Assembly: GCA_900540805.1 (NCBI GenBank)
Contig: UQHL01000007.1
Location: 58,069-122,068, forward strand
From: an uncultured Eubacteriales bacterium
GTDB taxonomy: Bacteria; Bacillota; Clostridia; Christensenellales; Borkfalkiaceae
Reading direction: 5' to 3'
DNA length: 64,000 nucleotides
The notes under the pieces are model-generated. The model saw only the letters and a list, made by a program, of their open reading frames with translations, did no database searches and had not been told where the DNA came from. Shown here piece by piece: positions 18,415 to 26,100 of this stretch. A program made the translations under genes and the position numbers. Position 1 is the stretch's first letter; each line of letters opens with the position of its first letter.

Positions 18415-19964
18415 ACGACTTTGCACCTGCCTTTTTCATTGATTTCTTGGGTCAGTTCCAAGCCACCGAGAAGATGGAATGTTATTTTCGTACTATCGTC
18501 AACAATGATTTTTGGGACGATTTGTTCAAAAAGTTCCTCATTGAACCGACTGCTCGGCTGGTATTCTTCCATAATTTCATTGAGTTCTTTCAGCTCCTCA
18601 ATAGCAGGATCTTCATCTTCGGAAAGTTTTTTCCTTCGTTCACTCCGAAGCTCATTCAGCCTGTTTTCTATTTCTGAAGTCTGCGCAGAATATTCCGAGG
18701 AGTCCAATATTCCACTCGTATGCAGTCTTGTCACAATCAGATTCTTCGCAGCAAGATCTGCTATTTCTTTATCAAGTTGCCGTACCCGTTCTTGATTTTG
18801 ACTCGTTCGATTCTGTAATTGTTCTAAAGAATAAAGCAGGGAACCGATGATCTGATCCTGATAATGTTTGAGTTTATACAGCATATCCGTGAACGTTTCG
18901 TAGACCATATCCTCCTGCACTCTTCGGCTTTGACATTCCGTATAGCCTAACGAAGTTTTCATACATAACCAATACACTTTTTCCTCAATCTGTTGTCTTC
19001 GGAAAGCCCCCCCACATTCAGGACATATTAATTTTCTTGATAATAGGTAATGATTGTAGGGACTTTTTTCGTTTTTCTTGAACTTTAGAAGCTCTTGCAC
19101 TCTTTCAAAGACTTCTTTGCTGATAATCGGTATATTACTATTTTCTACATAGTATTGAGTGTATTCCCCTTTATTTTGCCTTCGTCGATATGGCAATGTT
19201 TCTGTTGTATATTTCTTTTGTAGTAAAGCGTCGCCCTTATATCTTTCGTTTGTCAATATATATTTAATTGAACTATGATGCCAATGCGTTTTGCCATATC
19301 TTTTGGGCACTTTTTCTTCATTGAGAATACTTTTAATGGTTTGTATGCCTGTTCCATTCAAATATAATTCGTAAATCCGTCGCACCACGGCGGCTTCGCT
19401 TTCTTTTATTACCATCTCGCCGTTTATTCGCTCGTAACCGTATGGAGTAAAGGTACAGTTGTACTCGCCTGATTCCATGCGTTTTTGGAAACTCCAACGT
19501 AAATTCCCCGATATGGCTTCGCTTTCTTTCTGCGCCGCCAAACCGGGGAATGTCACGATCATTTCCATATTCAGTTTTTCACTATCGATACCCTGTTCTT
19601 CAAAATATACGCTCACACCGAGTTCTTTCAGCATCCGCAGCACGGCGATCAGCTCCTCTGTGTTCCGCGCAAAGCGGGATACCGACTTGGTGATGATCCG
19701 ATCCACCTTTCCGTTTTTGCAGTCCCGCAAAAGACGGTTCAGTTCCTTCCGCTTCGACATCTCCGTCCCCGTAATCCCTTCGTCCGCATAAATATCTATC
19801 AGCTCATACTCGGGATGGTCTTTCACATATTCGCTGTAATACTGGACCTGTGCGGCAAAGGAATGCAATTGTTCTTCCGATTTACTCGAAACGCGGGCAT
19901 ACGCCGCCAAGCGGATTTTTTCCGCTTTTTCCCGCGAGAGCGGGGTGATGTCTATAACGTTCAT
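18411..19964 (-). CDS. Large serine recombinase (intact)
   Basis: A 517-residue site-specific recombinase. The N-terminal resolvase domain holds RLAAYARVSSKSEEQ with the nucleophilic Ser, GITGTEMSKRKELNRLLRDC and KSVSRFARNTEEL with the catalytic Arg residues. The recombinase domain spans about 165-300, then a zinc ribbon (CPECGGAFRRQ and a later Cys) and a long coiled coil (about 370-470). The ATG at 19964 follows GCGGGAGGAAAAG; an upstream TTG in frame is less likely. It is the only full-length, uninterrupted member of the four and so the probable integrase/excisionase of the element. Confidence 0.92.
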   Translation of the reverse strand: MNVIDITPLSREKAEKIRLAAYARVSSKSEEQLHSFAAQVQYYSEYVKDHPEYELIDIYADEGITGTEMSKRKELNRLLRDCKNGKVDRIITKSVSRFARNTEELIAVLRMLKELGVSVYFEEQGIDSEKLNMEMIVTFPGLAAQKESEAISGNLRWSFQKRMESGEYNCTFTPYGYERINGEMVIKESEAAVVRRIYELYLNGTGIQTIKSILNEEKVPKRYGKTHWHHSSIKYILTNERYKGDALLQKKYTTETLPYRRRQNKGEYTQYYVENSNIPIISKEVFERVQELLKFKKNEKSPYNHYLLSRKLICPECGGAFRRQQIEEKVYWLCMKTSLGYTECQSRRVQEDMVYETFTDMLYKLKHYQDQIIGSLLYSLEQLQNRTSQNQERVRQLDKEIADLAAKNLIVTRLHTSGILDSSEYSAQTSEIENRLNELRSERRKKLSEDEDPAIEELKELNEIMEEYQPSSRFNEELFEQIVPKIIVDDSTKITFHLLGGLELTQEINEKGRCKVV

Positions 19965-19978
19965 CTTTTCCTCCCGCT

Positions 19979-20446
19979 TCAATATGCCTGCGTCATACCC
20001 ATAGCTTTACTTCCGCTTTCTTTCAGGAGCATTTCTGTAATTTCCTGCATACTTCCTATATCCATCTTAGCGGTGTCCAAATCTTCCTGCTCGAAATACA
20101 TTTCTACGCCCATTTCTTTCAGGGTATGGACCGCTTCGAGCAGGTCTTTATTGTTACGTGTAAAACCAGCTACCGACGCGGTGATAATACGGTCGACTTT
20201 TCTGGCTTCGCAATCTCGCAACAGCCGCGCCCATTCTTTCCGCTTGCTCAGATCAAGCCTTTTTTCGCCCTCATCCCAATAGAAGTCTACGAAGTCATAT
20301 TCGGGATGGTTCTCTACGTATTCCTCATACTGCTTTTTAAACGCTAAGGCGTGCGAAGGCGCAGAAGACTTGCTTGCCAGGTACGCTGCCAGACGGATTT
20401 TTTTCGTCTTTGCCAAAGGTGTTGGATGGGGTTTCATAGGGTTCAT
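19979..20446 (-). CDS. Degenerate resolvase-domain protein
   Basis: 155 residues corresponding only to the catalytic domain of a serine recombinase, yet with key residues changed. The AYxRVS box reads AAYLASKSS, the GITGTEMSKR box reads GEKRLDLSKR, and SRFARN reads AGFTRN, so at least one catalytic Arg is lost. The rest (EYVENHPEYDFVDFYWDEG and KVDRIITASV) aligns well with its neighbour. The ATG at 20446 has AAAGGAGAATCCT. It precedes the intact recombinase by 14 nt. It is probably catalytically dead and may form mixed complexes with the active enzyme (inference). Confidence 0.8.
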   Translation of the reverse strand: MNPMKPHPTPLAKTKKIRLAAYLASKSSAPSHALAFKKQYEEYVENHPEYDFVDFYWDEGEKRLDLSKRKEWARLLRDCEARKVDRIITASVAGFTRNNKDLLEAVHTLKEMGVEMYFEQEDLDTAKMDIGSMQEITEMLLKESGSKAMGMTQAY

Positions 20447-20554
20447 AGGATTCTCCTTTCAAGGGTTTGCCTTGCTGTTTTTTTGCCGTTCGGCAACACA
20501 AACAATACCACACGAGTTCGAGACAGTCTACTGTTTTTTGGTATATTTTGCAAA

Positions 20555-20710
20555 CTAAATATATATTTTTTCCGCCTTGTAATAAACGGCGCTGATCCGT
20601 ATGATCTTCTTGCATTCTTCCTCTGTAATCAGCTGCATTTTCAATAGCATACGCAGCATATTCACGCTGTAATAGAATGCGGCGTTGTTTTGATCCTGAT
20701 TTTCGTTCAT
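20555..20710 (-). CDS. Small helical protein, 51 residues
   Basis: The frame begins MNENQDQNNAAFYYSVNMLR and continues with MLLKMQLITEEECKKIIRIS, ending in KAEKIYI. It starts inside the stop of the MazF gene (ATGA overlap) and heads toward the recombinase genes. Small proteins of this kind, with a helical LITEEE core, are common next to recombinases in clostridial elements, from memory. The function is unknown. The 108 bp between it and the first recombinase gene hold nothing I can name. Confidence 0.6.
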   Translation of the reverse strand: MNENQDQNNAAFYYSVNMLRMLLKMQLITEEECKKIIRISAVYYKAEKIYI

Positions 20711-21066
20711 TTCAATAGCTCCTCCAAATACTTGATTCCGAAACTCACGACGATGGCCCGATCTATAGCGACCATCATCAGCTTGTCCAATTGCCCTACA
20801 TATTCCGTAAGCCGCGTTTTGTCGATCGTTCTGACCTGTTCCAGCAGAACGATCGAATCCGTTTCTAATCCCTCTGTAAAGATGTTGACGTGCGTTGGCA
20901 AATGAGACTTATCTATTTTGCTTGTAATTGCCGCGATGATGGTCGTGGGGCTGTATTTATTCTCCGTATCGTTTTGTAAAATCAATACAGGCCGTATACC
21001 GTCCTGTTAGCTCCCCACCACGGGGCTTAAATTCGCATAATATATTTCTCCGCGTTTAATTTCCAT
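20707..21066 (-). pseudogene. MazF/PemK-type toxin broken by an in-frame TAA
   Basis: The start at 21066 (GAGGAAACATAGAA) gives MEIKRGEIYYANLSPVVGS, the family's first strand and loop, then TAA at 21007-21009 where members have Glu, and the frame continues QDGIRPVLILQNDTENKYSP and TSKIDKSHLPTHVNI to a normal end. GAA to TAA would explain it. Intact family members are endoribonucleases that cleave mRNA. Here the toxin is silent unless translation restarts at the TTG after RPV. No antitoxin gene is adjacent, which is usual for versions carried by such elements. Confidence 0.8.
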
Positions 21067-21129
21067 TTCTATGTTTCCTCGTTAAGTAAAGAAGGCGACC
21101 GTCTGTTTTTGGGCAAACGACCGCCTTGT

Positions 21130-21480
21130 TTTTGTATCAATCGTTCTTTGTTGTGTTCGTATTCGTTCTCAACCGCCCCGAACTTGGGTACGCATCTTCC
21201 GGTCATGCCTTTGACCTCATAGGACTCTCACCTCCCCGTGGTTCTCACCGGGGCGCCCTCCTTAGTTGCGACGGCTCGCGGGTTCTCCGCTTCAACGCTC
21301 GACCTGGGACTGGACGCAAGTATCTTTAATGCCTCTGCCTTGTCATTGCCTGCGGCCCGGTTTGCGCCGATCCGCTGGAACTTTGAACGGTTTGTTCGTT
21401 CTCATGGCTTGTCCGTTTTGATCGGACGACAGAGGGAAAGTAAAAAATGCGTAGTTTATTCTGTTTTTCCTAACCGGAGA
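21130..21480. other. GC-rich non-coding block, possible structured RNA
   Basis: About 350 bp between MazF and the sigma-like gene carry no gene with a ribosome site, although long frames stay open on the plus strand. A clear hairpin with CCCC-GTG/CAC-GGGG arms (about 21,234-21,253) follows a GAGGTGAGAG stretch on the minus strand. Composition differs from the AT-rich surroundings. I have an impression that similar blocks recur in clostridial integrative elements; I cannot verify this here. Confidence 0.35.
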
Positions 21481-21543
21481 AGACCTATAAAAGTCCCCTC
21501 ACTTATACAAAGGAAAAAATGAGGGGACTACAACCAAAATTTT

Positions 21544-22053
21544 TTAAGTTTCTAAAAGTTTTTTCAATTTGCCTTCAATTTTTATGAGACGTTTACTTAT
21601 AGCTTGTTGAGTTATCCCATATATTCCTGCAAGTTTCGTTTCAGGGATCTCTTCATAATAAAATCTGTGTATAAGTAACAGCTCTTCTTCGGAAAGCATT
21701 GGCAGAACTTTAAGAAGTTTCTCAATCATTAATTTGTTCTCCACTTGCTCAGCAATATCCGTATTTTCCGCTTCAATAAAATCTATACCATTATTCTCCT
21801 CTTTATCGAGCGATTCAAGGGAAAGCGGATTAAGCTCGATTTCCAGTTTCTGTAAGTATTTTCTGCGTTCTACTTCACGGTAAAACTCGGTATAGCATTG
21901 TTGGTCGGTTTCGATAAGATATCCTTGAACGGGAATGAACCGACGTTCTGCATACTGCTCGTCTGTTTCTTTCCTGTATGTATGTTCTTCGTATGTAATT
22001 TCCACATATTTTCCATTTTCCAAGACAAACACCTTTTTAGGTGCATATTTCAT
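21544..22053 (-). CDS. Sigma-70 region 4-like regulator
   Basis: 169 residues. The C-terminal ~70 residues form a sigma-70 region 4 helix-turn-helix (MLSEEELLLIHRFYYEEIPE then KLAGIYGITQQAISKRLIKI). The N-terminal part is acidic and has no clear region 2. The start at 22053 follows ACAGGAGGATAAAAAA. Proteins of this kind are frequent regulators in conjugative and integrative elements. It is transcribed toward MazF and the recombinases and may help control them (inference). Confidence 0.75.
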   Translation of the reverse strand: MKYAPKKVFVLENGKYVEITYEEHTYRKETDEQYAERRFIPVQGYLIETDQQCYTEFYREVERRKYLQKLEIELNPLSLESLDKEENNGIDFIEAENTDIAEQVENKLMIEKLLKVLPMLSEEELLLIHRFYYEEIPETKLAGIYGITQQAISKRLIKIEGKLKKLLET

Positions 22054-22154
22054 TTTTTTATCCTCCTGTTTTGGATTTTGAATTTTTTAATCTTCAAAAT
22101 CCCAACAGGAGGATCACGACAATGTAAGCAGCCGTTTCTCTTCAACGGCATACA

Positions 22155-22204
22155 AAAAAAGCACCTATCAAACGGTATATTAAACCGATTGATAGGTGCT
22201 TTTT
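22155..22204. terminator. Strong hairpin, terminator-like on both strands
   Basis: Arms AAAAAGCACCTATCAA and TTGATAGGTGCTTTTT pair perfectly, and the loop adds a CGGT/ACCG stem. It lies upstream of the sigma-like gene and so may end transcription entering from either side or act as an attenuator. Confidence 0.6.
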
Positions 22205-22207
22205 CAG

Positions 22208-22238
22208 GTTTACCATGAACTGACAGTTCATGGTAAAC
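22208..22238. promoter_or_regulatory. Perfect 14-bp inverted repeat
   Basis: GTTTACCATGAACT, a 3-nt centre, and AGTTCATGGTAAAC form a perfect palindrome, 4 nt after the hairpin. It has no T run, so it looks like a protein-binding site rather than a terminator, placed between the sigma-like gene and the XRE gene. Confidence 0.5.
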
Positions 22239-22500
22239 ACCATAATAGGCCTGATGACTATTCAGATGTCTCTCACAACACGCTATCGCGCATCGCGCTT
22301 TATCATATAAGCATAGCTTCGCTTTTTAGAAATAAGATGACAAGCCTTCCATAATGCATCAACATCTTTCCCCTTTCCTTTGTATCTCTTCGGCTATCGC
22401 ATCATTTGTAGTTATGCGTTTTGTAAAATTTTATTTAGTTTTAATTGTTTGTCCAGGTATAGATGAACTATATATTCGAAATAATTGAAATACCACGCCA

Positions 22501-22529
22501 TTACCAACAAAACGAAAAACGTGTAGAAT
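22501..22529 (+). promoter_or_regulatory. Promoter of the XRE gene
   Basis: -35 TTACCA (22501-22506), a 17-nt spacer and -10 TAGAAT (22524-22529), 17 nt before the ATG. Between the palindrome at 22,208-22,238 and this promoter I see no gene. Confidence 0.5.
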
Positions 22530-22546
22530 AGTAAAGAGGTGCTATA

Positions 22547-22879
22547 ATGGAACACACATCCAATAATTTAGGCGATATCATCAAAAATGCTCGGCAAAAG
22601 TCCAAACTAACCATCGAGGATCTTGCCGCGAAAGTCGGCATCACCGAACGCTTCCTCTATCGCATTGAAAATGAGGGCAATAAGCCGAGCTTCGCTGTAC
22701 TTTTTAGGCTGATCCGAGAACTCTCCATTTCTCCGGATCTGATTTTCTATCCCGAAATGGCGAGAAGCAATCCCGACATCGAAGCTCTTATGCATATGCT
22801 TTATCAATGCGACAAACGGGATCTGGCAGTCGTGAAAGCGACAGTACAAGCTCTGCTCGATAACTCCCACAACAAATAA
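22547..22879 (+). CDS. XRE-family regulator
   Basis: A 110-residue repressor-type protein. The N-terminal helix-turn-helix spans residues 8-65 (IIKNARQKSKLTIEDLAAKV and ITERFLYRIENEGNKPSF). A short helical C-terminus may serve dimerisation. The start has AAAGAGGTGCTATA. It faces away from the recombinase block, in the typical place of the element's control gene. The targets are unknown. A terminator follows. Confidence 0.85.
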   Translation: MEHTSNNLGDIIKNARQKSKLTIEDLAAKVGITERFLYRIENEGNKPSFAVLFRLIRELSISPDLIFYPEMARSNPDIEALMHMLYQCDKRDLAVVKATVQALLDNSHNK

Positions 22880-22884
22880 TTTCC

Positions 22885-22910
22885 AAGGCAGCTTTGAGCT
22901 GCCTTTTCTT
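22885..22910 (+). terminator. Rho-independent terminator
   Basis: AAGGCAGC, loop TTTGA, GCTGCCTT, followed by TTCTTTT, right after the XRE gene. Confidence 0.85.
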
Positions 22911-23102
22911 TTGTGGTTTGTTCCTTTCTCCTATGCCTAAAGCGACTTTTTCCCTCTTAACATTTACACGGCTCTAATTATAGCATTTTTTAATATATTG
23001 TCAATATTTAATTTAATAATTTTTTATTTCTGTAAAAAATTATTAAATCATGACCTTATAGCCAAATTATTTTAAGATTTTCATTCTTGATGATTCCCAC
23101 TC

Positions 23103-23137
23103 AAAAGGATACAACCTTTATAAGGTTGTATCCTTTT
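23103..23137. terminator. Terminator of the giant surface protein gene
   Basis: A perfect 16-bp stem AAAAGGATACAACCTT with a 3-nt loop, flanked by A and T runs. It follows the stop at 23183 on the minus strand and would work in both directions. Confidence 0.75.
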
Positions 23138-23182
23138 TTAGAATTGACTCATATTATGGTATTTATAGAAATTGAAACATCG

Positions 23183-26100
23183 TTAACTCATATTGACACT
23201 AAATGCACCGGAACTATTATTAAAACACCTTATCACCAAATAATAAGTAGAATACGAACTAAACGAATATGATAACCTTGCATTTAAATTTCCATTGCCG
23301 TCATCATTATAAGTCAGTTGAGTATTGTTATAGTTATATAATTCCAAGTAAGGATCTCCACTAGTTTTAATGGTATAGATACTTTTATTGGTAGAGGTCG
23401 TAAAGTAAAGTTTTATTTTAATTTGTTCTCCCTCTTTAAGGTTAACATTAAACGAGATAATTCCTCCTTGTGAACCAGCACTACCAGGTTGTCCATCGGA
23501 AACATTATCCCCGTTGCCACCTTCGGAGCCGCGAATTCCTCGAGCGCCTCCGCTTCCGGCATAACCAGGTATATTGAAATATCCACTGCCACCGTTTCCG
23601 CCATTGCCGCCATTGCCGCCAGGCCCTTCACAGCCAGCAAGCATTGTATCCGCCCCACCATTACCGCCATTACCGCCGACGCCACCGTTGCCACCAGCGC
23701 CTCCTGTACCAGCATAACCGTCCTTTAACACAGCGTTAGTTAAAGTTAATCCGGAATATGCTTTTCCACCGAAACCAAATTTACCACCATTGCCGCCGTT
23801 GCCACCGCGTCCGGCATTGCCACCGCGCCCTCCGTCATTGTAGCCTTCACGACTGGAAGTAGGTGCTCCGTTTCCACCATTACCACCTTTACCTCCGTTA
23901 CCACCACGGCCTCCGTCTCCGCCGTTTCCGCCATAAAGTTCTACCGAGCAATTTGAAGTAATACTGGCAGTAGAAGCCAATAACGCATAACCGCCGTTTC
24001 CACCCTCACCACCAGTTCCGCCGTTTCCGCCGTTTCCGCCGTTATGACCATGCGCCCCAGCCAACGTTCCATAAGCGTTGGTACCATCAGCACCTGCAGT
24101 TCCGTTATAACCTGTAGATCCGTTTTGACCAAAGCCACCATCTCCGCCATATAATTTTACTTTTGCGTTTGTACGAGCCGTAAAAGTAGTACATTCTATA
24201 GCATTTCCGCCATGCGCACCATAATAGCCAGAACTATAAACAGAATTTGTAGAACCACCGTAGATATCTGCAGTGAGAGACTCAATTTCAACCCTTCCAC
24301 CCGCATAGATTCCACGACCTGCTACATTATGAGTATTATAGGCAGACTTAGCACTTCCTGCTTTAATATATAGAGTGGGATTAACCGTAAGATTACCTTC
24401 CTTTTTCCAAACTTTTCCTACAATATTTAGATTGTAACAGCTAATCGCATCGCGTTGAAGATTCTCAGTCTCTATTCTGCAAGCACCGTAAATATTGAGA
24501 TATACGCTGCTATTTCCTATTACTTTAATCGCAGGATCCGACGAATTTTTTGACTTAAATCTAAAATCATAAAAATTCATCGTTAAAGGTATTGAACGAC
24601 TTTCCACGATTATATTTAGAGAAGAGTAAAGTTTATTAGAATCACCGATCACTACTACGTTTCTGATGTTGTTAGGTATTCGTAATGTCTGGTTAGGCGT
24701 CTCACTTTCATTGACTGCATTATAAACCACTCGTTTCTGATTGGTAAAATTAACGTTTTCCGAAAGGTTATGGAGTTCCACATTATATATTTCCTCAATC
24801 GGAGCTTGCGTCCAACCACCATCGAAACGAACTATTGCTTGAATACGAATATCATCATAGTTAGGTATATATGTTAAATCTACAGCCAAATCGATAGAAC
24901 TATTTTCTAAAATATACTTTTGACTACCGTTTTCATAGGTATATGAATAATCGATAGATGACACAACCAAATCGTCCACTTTATCACCGAATAAATCGTA
25001 GCATTCGATAATCGCAGTATCCGCCTGAATCGTCATAGTGGCATAGTACGGCCGTCTCACCTGGAAAATATACATTTTGTAATCATTACCATCGGCTGTT
25101 TCTATCGCTATTTCTACATTTCGGTTCAACAACGAAGTATTATTCGGCACTGTTAATCTGTTCCCGGCACAAGTAATACCCGTGTTTCCGGTGACCACTC
25201 TTAACTTTATTTCCGGATAAGTAGCATCACTATTTACTATTAAATTAAAGTCATAAACGTTTCCCAAACCTAAATATAATCTATTCACCAACGATGCAAT
25301 GTTATGATTATTAATTTCTACGCCTTCGATAACAGCCGGAACATATAAGTCAAATTCCAATTGTTTTTCGTAAGCACTTTGAATTGTTATATAGTAAGTA
25401 CCTATGCTTCTTTTCAAATCGCAGAAATACTGTCCTACTCTTCCATTGCTGACAAGTTCTATATTATGGGTTTTATTACTTGTATCCACATAATAAATAG
25501 ACACATCAATTTGTTCACCTAACGTTTCATTTATCTTTAACAGATATTGAGTTTGCGAAACGTTTTTATTATATATAAACTTAAAAGTAAGGCCTTGATT
25601 GGCCGCCATTTTTTTATTAACGTTTGCACCTTCGTTAAATATGATAGCAGAATTTTTTAAACGATTAGCAGATACCACATACAGCATAGTGTCCACATTA
25701 TAAATCTCCACATAGAGATAATATTTTCCACCGCTGCTTAAATTCGTTTTTAGAGAATTATATTCGCCTTGTACATTGGTTATTGTATTGAATTGTCCAT
25801 CAAACAAAACCAATTTTACTTCTTTATTCAACAAAGCCTGCGCGACAAACGTATATTCCCCCGTAGGATAATTTGATATCTCGTAATATTTGGGATTGTT
25901 TAAAACTGTGTTGGTGTACAAAGATAAATCTGCCGGATCAAAATAAATTTTTATAGAAGCATTCGCGTTTGACGAATCAAATCCAATATAATATGTATTG
26001 TTTTTTATAAGATTGATTCTCTTGGAATTGTTATCAAAAACTTTATTTCCGTTAGCGTTTTCAACCGTAAATAGAATAATACCTTCCAACTGGTAAATAC

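Noticed and set aside
21238..21522. Plus-strand open frame of 94 codons in the GC-rich block
   Set aside because: No ribosome site, odd composition and position in a hairpin-rich stretch; treated as non-coding.
23413..24150. Several open frames opposite or shifted to the GGN tract
   Set aside because: They are shadows of the low-complexity codons (Gly-Gly-Asn repeats) and have no ribosome sites.
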